NCBI RefSeq assembly: GCF_000768315.1
Contig: NZ_AQQX01000014.1
Location: forward strand, 1 to 64,000
Direction of reading: 5' to 3'
DNA from: Pseudooceanicola atlanticus
GTDB taxonomy: Bacteria > Pseudomonadota > Alphaproteobacteria > Rhodobacterales > Rhodobacteraceae
DNA: 64,000 bases
Each line of letters opens with the position of its first letter. Positions within the stretch are counted from its first letter, which is position 1. Made by a program: the position numbers and the translations under genes. Below are positions 18,297-26,710 of the stretch, in pieces. The notes beneath the pieces are model-generated. The model did not search any database. It was given only the letters and a program-made list of their open reading frames with translations, and was not told where the DNA came from.

Positions 18297-18323
18297 TAGC
18301 GCCCCCTCTCAAGGGCCCGGCAA

Positions 18324-19595
18324 TTAGCCGTTCATCGACTCGAAGAATTCGGAGTTGGTCTTGGTCTGCTTCAGCTTCGAAATCAGGAATTCGATCGCAT
18401 CCGTCGTACCCATCGGGTTGAGGATACGGCGCAGGACGAAGGTTTTCTGCAGGTCCACCTTGTCGACCAGCAGATCCTCTTTTCGCGTACCGGACTTGAG
18501 GATGTCCATCGCCGGGTAGACGCGCTTGTCCGCGATCTTGCGATCCAGGACGATTTCGCTGTTACCCGTGCCCTTGAATTCTTCGAAGATGACCTCGTCC
18601 ATACGGGAGCCGGTGTCGATCAGCGCGGTCGCGATGATGGTCAGCGATCCGCCCTCTTCGATATTCCGCGCAGCACCAAAGAACCGCTTGGGCCGTTGCA
18701 GGGCGTTGGCGTCCACACCACCGGTCAGCACCTTACCCGAGGATGGCACCACAGTGTTGAAGGCACGACCAAGTCTTGTGATCGAGTCAAGAAGGATAAC
18801 AACATCTCGCTTATGTTCGACAAGGCGCTTCGCTTTTTCGATCACCATTTCCGAAACGGCCACGTGACGCGTCGCAGGCTCGTCGAAGGTCGACGAGATC
18901 ACCTCGCCCTTCACAGACCGCTGCATGTCCGTCACCTCTTCGGGGCGTTCGTCGATCAGGAGGACGATCAGGTAGCACTCCGGGTGGTTCGCCTCGATCG
19001 AGTGGGCGATGTTCTGCAGCAGGACCGTCTTACCGGTCCGCGGCGGTGCCACGATCAGCGACCGCTGCCCCTTCCCGATCGGCGCGACCAGGTCGATGAT
19101 CCGGGCCGAGCGATCCTTGATCGTCGGATCCTCGATTTCCATCTTCAGGCGCTCGTCCGGATAAAGCGGCGTGAGGTTGTCGAAGGCGATCTTGTGGCGG
19201 GCCTTCTCGGGCTCTTCAAAGTTGATCTTGGTGACGGTGGTCAGGGCGAAATAACGCTCGCTCTCTTCCGGCGCCTTCATCAGCCCTTCGATCGTGTCCC
19301 CGGTGCGCAGCGAGTACTGGCGGATCATGTCCGGCGAAACATAGATGTCATCCGGGCCGGGCAGGTAGTTCGCCTCGGGCGAGCGAAGGAAGCCAAAGCC
19401 GTCCTGAAGCACTTCCAGCGATCCGTCGCCACCGATCTCCCAGCCTTCATCCGCGCGTTCGCGGAGAATCTGGAACATCATCTCGCCCTTGCGCATGGTC
19501 GAGGCGTTCTCGATCTCCAGCTCTTCTGCCATGTTCAGCAGGTCCTTGGGGCTTTTCGCCTTCAGGTCGGACAGATTCAGACGTTCGGTGGTCAT
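18324..19595 (-). CDS. rho: transcription termination factor Rho
   Basis: A 423-residue hexameric RNA helicase. The N-terminus has [20 protein letters not shown]. The RNA-binding cold-shock fold includes [20 protein letters not shown], which carries the RNP1-like GFGFLR. The ATPase has Walker [13 protein letters not shown], Walker [17 protein letters not shown] and the Q-loop/R-loop region [20 protein letters not shown]. It terminates untranslated transcripts. The length is typical of the compact alphaproteobacterial form without an insertion. It lies 27 bases upstream of mnmE and is probably the promoter-proximal gene of that run. Confidence 0.98.
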   Translation of the reverse strand: MTTERLNLSDLKAKSPKDLLNMAEELEIENASTMRKGEMMFQILRERADEGWEIGGDGSLEVLQDGFGFLRSPEANYLPGPDDIYVSPDMIRQYSLRTGDTIEGLMKAPEESERYFALTTVTKINFEEPEKARHKIAFDNLTPLYPDERLKMEIEDPTIKDRSARIIDLVAPIGKGQRSLIVAPPRTGKTVLLQNIAHSIEANHPECYLIVLLIDERPEEVTDMQRSVKGEVISSTFDEPATRHVAVSEMVIEKAKRLVEHKRDVVILLDSITRLGRAFNTVVPSSGKVLTGGVDANALQRPKRFFGAARNIEEGGSLTIIATALIDTGSRMDEVIFEEFKGTGNSEIVLDRKIADKRVYPAMDILKSGTRKEDLLVDKVDLQKTFVLRRILNPMGTTDAIEFLISKLKQTKTNSEFFESMNG

Positions 19596-19713
19596 GGAAA
19601 ACTCCGGGAACCGGCCGCAAGCGGCGCACGGTCTATATATGGGGAATCGTTCCGCCCGGACGGACGGCTTGGCAGCGGTATCTAGGGATCCGATCCCGGC
19701 AAGTCAATCCAGC

Positions 19714-20160
19714 TCAGAATTTGACGACGACCGAAAGCACGATGATGACCATCAGAAGCGTCGGCAATTCGTTCATCATTCGGTAACGACGGCCTGTCAC
19801 GGTGTTGGTGCCCTTCTCAAGGTCCTTGCGCCGCAACGCCAGCCAATGATGGAACCATGTCATCCCAAGCACACTTAACGCCTTGGTCCAGGGCCACACC
19901 CGCGACCAGTCGACGATCCCGGGGGTGAAGACCAGAAGCAGACCGAAGACCCAGGTGGCGATCATGGCGGGGTTCATGATCAGCTTGAGCAGTTTTTTCT
20001 GCATCATCTGGAACGTTTCGTCCATCTGCGCGTTATTCGCTTGTTCCACGTGATGTACGTAGAGCCTGGGAAGATAGAACAGACCTGCCATCCAGGCGAT
20101 CACGGACATGATGTGAAACGCCTTGGTCCAGGGGTAGAGAGTGATCAGGATATCGGTCAT
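19714..20160 (-). CDS. hemJ: protoporphyrinogen oxidase HemJ
   Basis: 148 residues from the ATG at 20160 (MTDILITLYPWTKAFHIMSV), preceded by a GAGG ribosome site; a GTG at 20184 is an alternative. It is an integral membrane protein with about four helices. The family block KAFHIMSVIAWMAGLFYLPR contains the conserved histidine proposed to bind haem, and a second block is HWLALRRKDLEKG. HemJ oxidises protoporphyrinogen IX in organisms lacking HemG/HemY-type oxidases. It is the first gene left of the origin candidate and is transcribed away from it. Confidence 0.93.
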   Translation of the reverse strand: MTDILITLYPWTKAFHIMSVIAWMAGLFYLPRLYVHHVEQANNAQMDETFQMMQKKLLKLIMNPAMIATWVFGLLLVFTPGIVDWSRVWPWTKALSVLGMTWFHHWLALRRKDLEKGTNTVTGRRYRMMNELPTLLMVIIVLSVVVKF

Positions 20161-20184
20161 CGCGCCTCGCTCTGCACTGCTCAC

Positions 20185-20220
20185 TTATTCTTTAATAAAA
20201 TATAAGAAAAGGTTGTTGTT
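20185..20220. other. AT-rich stretch, candidate DNA unwinding element
   Basis: Thirty of 36 bases are A or T (TTATTCTTTAATAAAATATA and onward), which contrasts sharply with the GC-rich surroundings. It lies at the hemJ side of the origin candidate and could be the duplex-opening region. It could also hold the hemJ promoter. Confidence 0.5.
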
Positions 20221-20545
20221 TGATGTAGGGAGAGCGGTTCCAGTGGATTATTCACTTGCCCCTGCCCTTCTTCACATACCTGTCCCGCTTGTGGATGAAC
20301 ATGTGCAGGAAACGTGACCTGTTTTCACGCTGTTCGAATTTTCCTCTATTCTCCAGACAGTTGTAATCGACATAACCTGTTCATGAGGACTGGACGATTT
20401 CCGGGTCAGGTGCCGGGGTGAGACCTGTCATCCCCAGCGGAACACTTATCCCAGCCCCCAGCGGGATAGCGCGAAGAATGGGATGGGAGAACGGGGAGAA
20501 GTCGGGACGCTTGCAAGCCTTCACCGGTTTCTCCAGAAACGACCC

Positions 20546-20561
20546 TTAACAAATCCCTAAC
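20546..20561 (+). promoter_or_regulatory. CtrA-like box next to maf
   Basis: TTAA-N7-CTAAC (TTAACAAATCCCTAAC) resembles the CtrA site TTAA-N7-TTAAC with one mismatch. It lies 12 bases before the DnaA-box-like TTTTCCACA. It may be an operator, or the maf promoter region by coincidence. Confidence 0.3.
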
Positions 20562-20581
20562 GTTCTACCGGACTTTTCCAC

Positions 20582-21178
20582 ATGCCCGATCTGATCCTTG
20601 CCTCCGGCTCCGCGATCCGCGCAGAGCTTTTGACGAATGCCGGGGTGCCCTTCACCACCGCCAAGGCCGCGGTCGATGAGGAGATGATAAAGCAATCCCT
20701 GATGGCAGAGGGCGTGCGCCCGCGCGATATTTCCGACGCTCTGGCCGAGGCCAAGGCGCAGCGCGTCGGGGGTAAGAATCCCGATGCCTTCGTTTTGGGA
20801 TGCGACCAGGTTCTGGAACTGGAAGGCGATCTTCTGTCAAAGGCGGAGACGCGGGAAGACGCCGCTGCACAGCTGGCAAAGCTGTCGGGCAAGACGCACA
20901 AGCTCTATTCCGCGGCCGTCATCTATCACGAAGCACAGCCGATCTGGCGTTTCATCGGCGAGGCGCGACTGACCATGCGGGCGCTTTCAACAGATTATAT
21001 CGACAGTTACCTCGACCTGACCTGGCCCGAGGTCAGCTATTCCGTCGGCGCCTACCAGATCGAACGTGAAGGTGTACGGTTGTTTTCGCGCATCGACGGC
21101 GATTACTTTTCCATCCTGGGTCTGCCCTTGCTGCCCCTGCTGTCCTATCTTGGCACGCATGGAGTAATCGCATCATGA
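20582..21178 (+). CDS. maf: Maf family nucleotide pyrophosphatase
   Basis: 198 residues. The N-terminus LILASGSAIRAELLTNAGVPF is the Maf phosphate-binding signature (S-x-S-xx-R). GCDQVLELEGDLLSKAETRE is the metal/base-reading block, and YSVGAYQIEREGVRLF the C-terminal one. Maf proteins hydrolyse non-canonical or modified NTPs; family member YceF prefers m7GTP and YhdE prefers dTTP/UTP, and I cannot decide between them here. It is the first gene right of the origin candidate, starts on a DnaA-box-like sequence, and overlaps aroE (ATGA). It is the usual gene at this locus in the order. Confidence 0.93.
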   Translation: MPDLILASGSAIRAELLTNAGVPFTTAKAAVDEEMIKQSLMAEGVRPRDISDALAEAKAQRVGGKNPDAFVLGCDQVLELEGDLLSKAETREDAAAQLAKLSGKTHKLYSAAVIYHEAQPIWRFIGEARLTMRALSTDYIDSYLDLTWPEVSYSVGAYQIEREGVRLFSRIDGDYFSILGLPLLPLLSYLGTHGVIAS

Positions 21179-22014
21179 GTACAGAGATTCCCCGTATCCC
21201 GCTTGCCGGCGTCGTTGGCGCTCCGGTCACCTATTCCAGGTCGCCGGTCCTGTTTCGCCACTGGCTGGATCAATACGATTTGCCGGGTCACTACGTTCCG
21301 CTGCACGTAGGCAATGATGATCTGGAAACCGTCCTTCGTACCCTGCCCAGGATGGGATTTGTCGGTGTGAATGTCACGATCCCGCATAAGGTCAGCGTGA
21401 TGTCCCTGGCCCATATCGTGACGGACCGCGCAACCCTGATCGGGGCCGCCAACACGCTGATTTTCCGTGAAGATGGCACTATTCATGCCGACAATACCGA
21501 TGGCTTCGGCTTTATCGAAAACCTGCGCCAATCCGTGCCGGACTGGACTGCATCTGCCGGGCCGGCGGTGGTTCTGGGCGCAGGTGGTGCGGCGCGCGCG
21601 GTGATCGCATCGCTCCTTGATGCGGGGGTGCCGCAGATCATCCTGTCGAACCGCAGCCGCTCCAAGGCCGATGCGCTGGCGGAGGAGTTCGGCAAGCGAA
21701 TCCGCGTCGTCGAATGGGTCCAGGCTGCTGCCGTGCTGGCGGAAGGCGCGACCGTGGTGAACACCACATCGCTCGGTATGACGGGAAAGGAAGACATGCG
21801 GATCAACCTTGATGGTTTTCACAGCGGGCAATTGGTGACCGATATCGTCTACACTCCCCTGCGCACCGCGTTCCTTGATGCGGCCGAGGCTGCGGGCTGC
21901 CAGACCGTCGATGGTCTGGGCATGTTGCTGTACCAGGCGGTTCCCGGTTTCGAACGGTGGTTCGGCCAGAAACCCGTCGTGACCGAGGCGACCCGCCAGG
22001 CGGTGCTGGCATGA
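21175..22014 (+). CDS. aroE: shikimate dehydrogenase (NADP+)
   Basis: 279 residues. The shikimate-site motif is [17 protein letters not shown], followed by [13 protein letters not shown] (catalytic K) and [20 protein letters not shown]. The NADP-binding loop is [12 protein letters not shown] followed by [11 protein letters not shown], and the C-terminus has [17 protein letters not shown]. It reduces 3-dehydroshikimate to shikimate in the aromatic amino acid pathway. It overlaps maf upstream and coaE downstream by four bases each, in a maf-aroE-coaE-dnaQ operon. Confidence 0.97.
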   Translation: MSTEIPRIPLAGVVGAPVTYSRSPVLFRHWLDQYDLPGHYVPLHVGNDDLETVLRTLPRMGFVGVNVTIPHKVSVMSLAHIVTDRATLIGAANTLIFREDGTIHADNTDGFGFIENLRQSVPDWTASAGPAVVLGAGGAARAVIASLLDAGVPQIILSNRSRSKADALAEEFGKRIRVVEWVQAAAVLAEGATVVNTTSLGMTGKEDMRINLDGFHSGQLVTDIVYTPLRTAFLDAAEAAGCQTVDGLGMLLYQAVPGFERWFGQKPVVTEATRQAVLA

Positions 22015-22604
22015 GCTGGTTGATCGGGCTGACCGGCTCCATCGGGATGGGAAAATCCACGACGGCCAAGATGTTCGCCGAAGAAGGCTGCGCCGTCTGG
22101 GATGCCGATGCCGCCGTTCACCGGCTTTATTCCGTGGGCGGCGCGGCCGTTGCCCCCATGCAGGCCGCGTTTCCGGCTGCGATCGTCGATGGCGCGGTGT
22201 CCCGCGATACCCTGAAGGCCGAGATCGCCAAGGACGGATCAGCGCTGCGTGTCATCGAAGGGATCGTACATCCCCTCGTTGCCGAAGATCGGCAGGGCTT
22301 TATCGCCGGCACCGACGCCGATATCGTCGTTCTGGACATCCCGCTTCTGTTCGAAGGCAGCGGTCACAAGATGGTCGATACGACCGTATGTGTTTCTGTT
22401 CCGCCTGAAATGCAGCGCGAACGCGTACTCGCACGCGGCACGATGACCGAAGACCAATTCGAGATGATCAAGGCTAAGCAGATGCCGGATGCCGAAAAAC
22501 GCGCTCTGGCAGATCACGTGGTGATCACCGATACTCTGGACCATGCGCGCGACCAGGTCCGTGAAATTGTCACTGAAATCAGGAAAAAGCTAAAAAATGC
22601 GTGA
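22011..22604 (+). CDS. coaE: dephospho-CoA kinase
   Basis: 197 residues from the ATG at 22011 that overlaps the aroE stop. P-loop [12 protein letters not shown] (6-17), then [12 protein letters not shown] (substrate-binding Asp), [38 protein letters not shown] and the lid region [15 protein letters not shown]. It carries out the last step of CoA synthesis, phosphorylating the ribose 3'-OH of dephospho-CoA. An open frame upstream (from 21957) is inside aroE and is not part of the gene. It overlaps dnaQ by 8 bases. Confidence 0.96.
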   Translation: MSWLIGLTGSIGMGKSTTAKMFAEEGCAVWDADAAVHRLYSVGGAAVAPMQAAFPAAIVDGAVSRDTLKAEIAKDGSALRVIEGIVHPLVAEDRQGFIAGTDADIVVLDIPLLFEGSGHKMVDTTVCVSVPPEMQRERVLARGTMTEDQFEMIKAKQMPDAEKRALADHVVITDTLDHARDQVREIVTEIRKKLKNA

Positions 22605-23289
22605 GATCGTTCTCGATACGGAAACGACAGGCTTTGACCCGGAACAGGGCGACCGCATCGTCGAAATCGGCGCGGTGGAATTGTTGAACCACATGCCGAC
22701 GGGCGAAACCTATCACGTCTACATCAACCCCGAACGCTCCATGCCGAACGAGGCGTTCGAGGTGCACGGGCTGGGCGATGAATTCCTGGCCGACAAACCG
22801 GTCTTCAAGGATATCGCGCAGGGATTCCTGGATTTCGTGCGCGATGACAAGCTGGTGATCCACAATGCCAGCTTTGACATGAAATTCCTGAACGCCGAAC
22901 TTGGCTGGCTCAACCTGCGTCAACTGCCGTTCGATCAGGCGGTCGATACGCTGTTGATCGCGCGCAAACGCTTTCCCGGCTCGCCCGCGTCACTGGATGC
23001 CCTGTGTCGGCGGTTCGGCATCGATAACTCGTCGCGGACACTGCACGGCGCGTTGCTCGATAGTGAAATTCTCGCGGAAGTGTATCTGGAGCTGATCGGC
23101 GGTCGTCAGCCCGACTTTGCCCTGTCGACGCGGCAAACGCGCGATACCTCGGTCGAGGTGGAGGATTGGCGGCCCAAGCCGCGTCCGACCCCCCTGCCCT
23201 CGCGCCTGACAGAGGAAGAAGCCGCCGCCCATTCCGAATTCATCGGCAAGATGGGCGACAGCGCGCTTTGGAAGACCTATCAGGCCTGA
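22597..23289 (+). CDS. dnaQ: DNA polymerase III epsilon subunit, 3'-5' exonuclease
   Basis: A 230-residue DEDDh exonuclease. Exo I is [20 protein letters not shown] with the catalytic D and E; Exo II is [13 protein letters not shown]; Exo III is [20 protein letters not shown] with the general-base His and metal Asp. The C-terminal tail after about residue 190 is the proline-rich linker and alpha-binding segment ([18 protein letters not shown]). It proofreads replication errors. It sits in the near-origin operon and its last bases overlap convergent secB by 10. Confidence 0.96.
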   Translation: MREIVLDTETTGFDPEQGDRIVEIGAVELLNHMPTGETYHVYINPERSMPNEAFEVHGLGDEFLADKPVFKDIAQGFLDFVRDDKLVIHNASFDMKFLNAELGWLNLRQLPFDQAVDTLLIARKRFPGSPASLDALCRRFGIDNSSRTLHGALLDSEILAEVYLELIGGRQPDFALSTRQTRDTSVEVEDWRPKPRPTPLPSRLTEEEAAAHSEFIGKMGDSALWKTYQA

Positions 23290-23771
23290 GCTTGCTGGGC
23301 CGCGGCGCGGCGCTGCAGTTCCTGGCGGTACAGCTGAACGAAATCGATGTTTTCCAGGTTCAGCGGCGGGAAGCCACCATCGCGGGTTACATCGCTGACG
23401 ATCCGGCGCACGAACGGGAACAGCATCCGCGGGCATTCGATCAGCAGGAACGGATGCAGCTGGTCATCGGACACGCCTTCGATGTGGAACAGGCCGGCAT
23501 ATTCCAGCTCCATGATGAACAGCGCGTCTTCGGTTTCCTTGGCAACCGACTTGACCGTGAGCTTCATCATCACTTCGTACTGGTTTTCCTGCTCGCGCTT
23601 CTTCGCGTCGAGCGCCACCTGCACCTTCACATCAGGCTGAACGGAACCGGTCCCGGGCTTTTGGGCCAGGATGTTCTCGAAGGACATGTCGCGCACATAT
23701 TGCGACAAGACATTCAGTTTGACTTGCGGAGCAGCCTCGGTCGGTGCTGCGCCATTCTCGGTTTCGGCCAT
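23280..23771 (-). CDS. secB: protein-export chaperone SecB
   Basis: 163 residues. The core runs from PQVKLNVLSQYVRDMSFEN to PPLNLENIDFVQLYRQ. Typical blocks include VQVALDAKKREQENQYEVMM, ALFIMELEYAGLFHIEGV and the SecA-binding acidic surface. ECPRMLFPFVRRIVSDVTRDGG is nearly invariant across alphaproteobacterial SecB. It keeps preproteins unfolded and delivers them to SecA. Single gene, convergent with dnaQ and with its own short promoter region shared in part with fxsA downstream. Confidence 0.97.
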   Translation of the reverse strand: MAETENGAAPTEAAPQVKLNVLSQYVRDMSFENILAQKPGTGSVQPDVKVQVALDAKKREQENQYEVMMKLTVKSVAKETEDALFIMELEYAGLFHIEGVSDDQLHPFLLIECPRMLFPFVRRIVSDVTRDGGFPPLNLENIDFVQLYRQELQRRAAAQQAQA

Positions 23772-23829
23772 TCGTAATCTCCAAAGGAATATTGATCGGT
23801 ATGGCGTCTATCAGGATGCGCTGCCGCTC

Positions 23830-24330
23830 TCAATGCTTCGTCCATCCCGAAGGATGATGCGTTGGCTTTTTCGGCGGTTCGACTTCCTGGTAGGTGCCGT
23901 CGATCACGTCGTCGGACGGGTGCGGTTGGGCGCCGCGCTGCGGACCGGCCCCGGTCCGCGTCGAGGTAGAAGAAAACGACTGAACCTTGACGTTCCGCCG
24001 CAACCACAGGAACGCCACACGCCGGAACGGCGGCGTCAGCAGGGCAAAACCGACCGCATCGGTGAAGAAACCCGGGGTCAGCAGAAGCGCGCCGGCGACA
24101 AGGATCATCGCGGCATCTGCCAGCGGCTCCGTCGGGTCGGACAATTCGGAAAAGGACCGGCGGATGTTGTTCATCGCCATCGCCCCCTGCGTCCGGACCA
24201 GCCAGGTGCCCAGCAGGGCGGTCGCCAGAACGATCAGCAAGGTCCAGCCAAGTCCGATCACGCCGCCGACCTGAATAAACAAGGCGATTTCAATCATCGG
24301 AACGGCCACGAAGGCCAACAGCAACCACAT
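23830..24330 (-). CDS. fxsA: FxsA family membrane protein
   Basis: 166 residues from the ATG at 24330 (MWLLLAFVAVPMIEIALFIQ). FxsA signature: the first helix with the PMIEIALFIQVGG pattern, then a second helix (WTLLIVLATALLGTWLVRTQG) and a third (AAMILVAGALLLTPGFFTDA), with LTPGFFTD conserved. The C-terminal tail is polar and probably cytoplasmic. FxsA affects F-plasmid exclusion of phage T7 when overproduced in E. coli; its native role is unclear. It is divergent from the Tim44-like gene and 58 bases upstream of secB. Confidence 0.9.
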   Translation of the reverse strand: MWLLLAFVAVPMIEIALFIQVGGVIGLGWTLLIVLATALLGTWLVRTQGAMAMNNIRRSFSELSDPTEPLADAAMILVAGALLLTPGFFTDAVGFALLTPPFRRVAFLWLRRNVKVQSFSSTSTRTGAGPQRGAQPHPSDDVIDGTYQEVEPPKKPTHHPSGWTKH

Positions 24331-24432
24331 GTCATTCTCCCACGTCTGCGGTGCGGTAGACTTACCGCCACCCGTCACCTACATAAGAACGAACAGCCGC
24401 CGTTTCCATGGTCGGAAACCAAAGGGGAACTG

Positions 24433-25095
24433 ATGAACTCGCCTATCCTTCAACTTCTGGTCCTAGCCGGAATTGCCGTATTCCTCATTCTTCGTCTCAG
24501 AAGCGTTCTGGGCACACGCGAGGGGTTCGAGAAACCTCGCTCCACGACGCCGGAGCCCGCAACACCCGATCGCCGCAATTCCTTCGAGGTGATCGAAGGC
24601 GGTCCGGACCCGGATATCGTTGATCACGTGCCCGAAGACAGCCCCGCCGCGGGTGCGCTGGCGCGGATGAAGCAACTTGAAACCAGCTTCAATGTCGGGG
24701 AATTCCTCAGCGGGGCGCGTGGCGCCTACGAGATGATCCTGATGGGCTTCGAAAAGGGTGACATGGCCGATATCAAGCCGTTCCTGTCCCCCGAAGTCTA
24801 TGAAAGCTTTGCTTTTGTCGTGAACGATCGGGAGGCCAAGGGCCTGACCGTCCAGGCAGAATTCGTCGGGGTCAAGGAAATGTCCCTGGTCGATGCCGAA
24901 CTGGATGACGCAACCCAGGAGGCCGAATTGACCGTTCGCTTCATGGGTCAGTTGACCTATTCCGTGCGCGATCGCGCGGGTGAAATCATCGAAGGCGATC
25001 AGAACGCGATCAAGACCCAAAGGGATGTCTGGACCTTTGCCCGCAAGCTGGGTTCCGACGATCCCAATTGGCAACTGGTCGCCACGGGCGAATGA
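24433..25095 (+). CDS. Tim44/TimA domain protein
   Basis: 220 residues from the ATG at 24433 with a GGGGAA ribosome site. The first 22 residues form one transmembrane helix (PILQLLVLAGIAVFLILRLR). From about residue 85 there is a Tim44-like domain (FLSGARGAYEMILMGFEKGD ... FLSPEVYESFAFVVNDREAK), related to the lipid- or preprotein-binding part of mitochondrial Tim44. In alphaproteobacteria it is called TimA. Its cellular role is unsettled. It is translationally coupled to mltA (ATGA), suggesting an envelope function. Confidence 0.88.
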   Translation: MNSPILQLLVLAGIAVFLILRLRSVLGTREGFEKPRSTTPEPATPDRRNSFEVIEGGPDPDIVDHVPEDSPAAGALARMKQLETSFNVGEFLSGARGAYEMILMGFEKGDMADIKPFLSPEVYESFAFVVNDREAKGLTVQAEFVGVKEMSLVDAELDDATQEAELTVRFMGQLTYSVRDRAGEIIEGDQNAIKTQRDVWTFARKLGSDDPNWQLVATGE

Positions 25096-26126
25096 AGGCG
25101 GCGCGGCTGGCAGCATTGCTGGCCGCCCTTACCCTGCCGGGTGCAGGGATGGCGTCGGATCTCACCTACAAGATTTTCGGTTTTGAGGATCTGGAGGGCT
25201 GGGAAGAAGACGATCACCAGGCCGCGCTCGATACCTTTCTCAACACCTGCCGTGATCTGAAAGCCCCCGATTGGGAGGCGATCTGCGCCGTTGCCGCGCA
25301 GCAGACCAATGCGCGCACCTTCTTCGAGTTGTTCTTCACCCCGGTGATGATCGAAAACGGCGAACCGGCGCTCTTCACCGGGTATTTCGAACCGGAATTG
25401 TCAGGGTCGCTGACGCCGACAGACCGCTTCCGCTATCCGCTTTATCGCTTGCCGCCCGAGGCGCGGAATGGCCGCTTTGTCAGCCGTCGTGATATCGAAA
25501 CCACCGGAATTCTGAATGGCCGCGGATTGGAAATTGCCTGGGTCGACGACCCGGTAGAGCTGTTTTTCCTGCAAATCCAAGGCTCTGGGCGAATACGGCT
25601 TCAGGATGGGCGGGTGATGCGCGTGGGCTATGGCGGCAAGAACGGCCACGATTACCGCTCCATCGGGCAGGAACTTGTCCGCCGCGGTGTCTATAACAAG
25701 CACCAGGTGTCGGCCCAGGTCATCAAGAACTGGGTCCGGCGCAACCCGATCGACGGAGCGGAGCTGCTGCGGCACAACCCGTCTTTCGTCTTCTTCCGTA
25801 TCGTGAACACTCTGTCAGCCGAGGAAGGGCCCGCGGGTGCAATGAACCGGTCGATCACTGCCGGGCGATCCATTGCCGTTGATCCGAAATTCACACCTCT
25901 TGGGGCGCCCGTCTGGATCGAAAAAGGCGGAAACGGCCCGATCAACCGGCTGATGATCGCACAGGATACGGGCTCTGCCATCAAGGGTCCGCAGCGGGCG
26001 GATATCTTCTTTGGCAGCGGCGATCAGGCTGGTCGAGAGGCGGGCCGCCTTCGCGATCCCGGTCGCCTTGTCGTGCTACTGCCGATCCAGCGCGCCTATG
26101 CCATGCTGCCAGAGGATAACCTATGA
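25092..26126 (+). CDS. mltA: membrane-bound lytic murein transglycosylase A
   Basis: 344 residues from the ATG at 25092, with a signal peptide (MKAARLAALLAALTLPGAGMA). No lipobox cysteine is visible, so it may be periplasmic rather than a lipoprotein. The MltA domain includes LFTGYFEPELSGS and IQGSGRIRLQDGRVMRVGYG. The C-terminal 3D domain contains DPKFTPLGAPVWI and AQDTGSAIKGPQRADIFFGSG with catalytic and metal-like aspartates. It cleaves peptidoglycan glycan strands to 1,6-anhydro products. Coupled to the Tim44-like gene upstream and smr downstream. Confidence 0.94.
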   Translation: MKAARLAALLAALTLPGAGMASDLTYKIFGFEDLEGWEEDDHQAALDTFLNTCRDLKAPDWEAICAVAAQQTNARTFFELFFTPVMIENGEPALFTGYFEPELSGSLTPTDRFRYPLYRLPPEARNGRFVSRRDIETTGILNGRGLEIAWVDDPVELFFLQIQGSGRIRLQDGRVMRVGYGGKNGHDYRSIGQELVRRGVYNKHQVSAQVIKNWVRRNPIDGAELLRHNPSFVFFRIVNTLSAEEGPAGAMNRSITAGRSIAVDPKFTPLGAPVWIEKGGNGPINRLMIAQDTGSAIKGPQRADIFFGSGDQAGREAGRLRDPGRLVVLLPIQRAYAMLPEDNL

Positions 26127-26704
26127 GCCGCAGGTTGAAGCCCGAGGAAATCGAACTGTGGAACAAGGTCGCCAGCACAGCCGAACGCTACCATCAGCCC
26201 CGCAAGATCGAGAGCCAGGAAAAGCGCCCTTCGCGCAAACCCGCCCCGAAGGCCGAGGTTGATCTGCCCCGGTTCAAGGTGGGCCAATCGGGCAACGGAC
26301 AATCACAGGGCCACGATATTTTGCCGCCGGTCAGCGAACGCCTGCACAATGCGCCTGTCCGGATGGATCGCAAGACCCATACCAAGCTGAAGCGCGGCAA
26401 GGTAAAGCCAGAGGCCCGTATCGACCTGCACGGCATGACCATGGACCGTGCGCATCCTGCGTTGAACGGTTTCATCATGCGCTGCGCCTCCGAGGGCAAG
26501 CGGCTGGTTCTGGTCATCACCGGCAAAGGGAAGGACCGGGACGAGGGCGGGCCGATCCCGATACGGCGCGGTATCCTGCGTCACCAGGTGCCCCACTGGC
26601 TGAGCGTTCCGCCCCTGTCGCAGCTGATCCTGCAAATCACCCCCGCCCATGACAGGCATGGCGGCGGGGGTGCTTATTACGTGTATCTCAAGCGGTTACG
26701 CTAG
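26123..26704 (+). CDS. Smr domain protein
   Basis: 193 residues, overlapping mltA by ATGA. The N-terminal half is basic and low complexity (KRPSRKPAPKAEVDLP). The C-terminal Smr domain has IDLHGMTMDRAHPALNGFI and LVLVITGKGKDRD...RRGILRHQVPHWL, the D-L-H-G and T-G-x-G motifs of the family. Smr domains of the small MutS-related type are nicking endonucleases or RNA-binding modules. There is no MutS2 ATPase here, so it is the stand-alone form. Convergent with hslU, with only six bases between. Confidence 0.88.
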   Translation: MSRRLKPEEIELWNKVASTAERYHQPRKIESQEKRPSRKPAPKAEVDLPRFKVGQSGNGQSQGHDILPPVSERLHNAPVRMDRKTHTKLKRGKVKPEARIDLHGMTMDRAHPALNGFIMRCASEGKRLVLVITGKGKDRDEGGPIPIRRGILRHQVPHWLSVPPLSQLILQITPAHDRHGGGGAYYVYLKRLR

Positions 26705-26710
26705 GCGCGA

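Larger units (their letters stand above)
20161..20581. other. oriC: candidate chromosomal replication origin (oriC)
   Basis: A 421-base non-coding segment between divergent hemJ and maf. The left end is strikingly AT-rich (20185-20220: 6 G/C in 36 bases), a plausible unwinding element. DnaA-box-like 9-mers (consensus TTATCCACA) are TGTGGATGA at 20290-20298 (reverse orientation, one mismatch), TTTTCCACA at 20574-20582 (one mismatch, entering the maf ATG) and TCATCCCCA at 20428-20436 (two mismatches). Genes on both sides read outward (hemJ-rho-mnmE-mnmG-rsmG-parAB left, maf-aroE-coaE-dnaQ right), and parS sites lie 3-5 kb away. This matches the known origin neighbourhood of the order. Origin activity itself is inferred. 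Confidence 0.7.

Noticed and set aside
20042-20057. TGTTCCACGTGATGTA in hemJ as a parS site
   Set aside because: Four mismatches to the 16-base consensus, three of them in the right half. Within chance expectation.
20446-20454. TTATCCCAG as a DnaA box
   Set aside because: Three mismatches at the 3' end of the consensus. Too weak to count.
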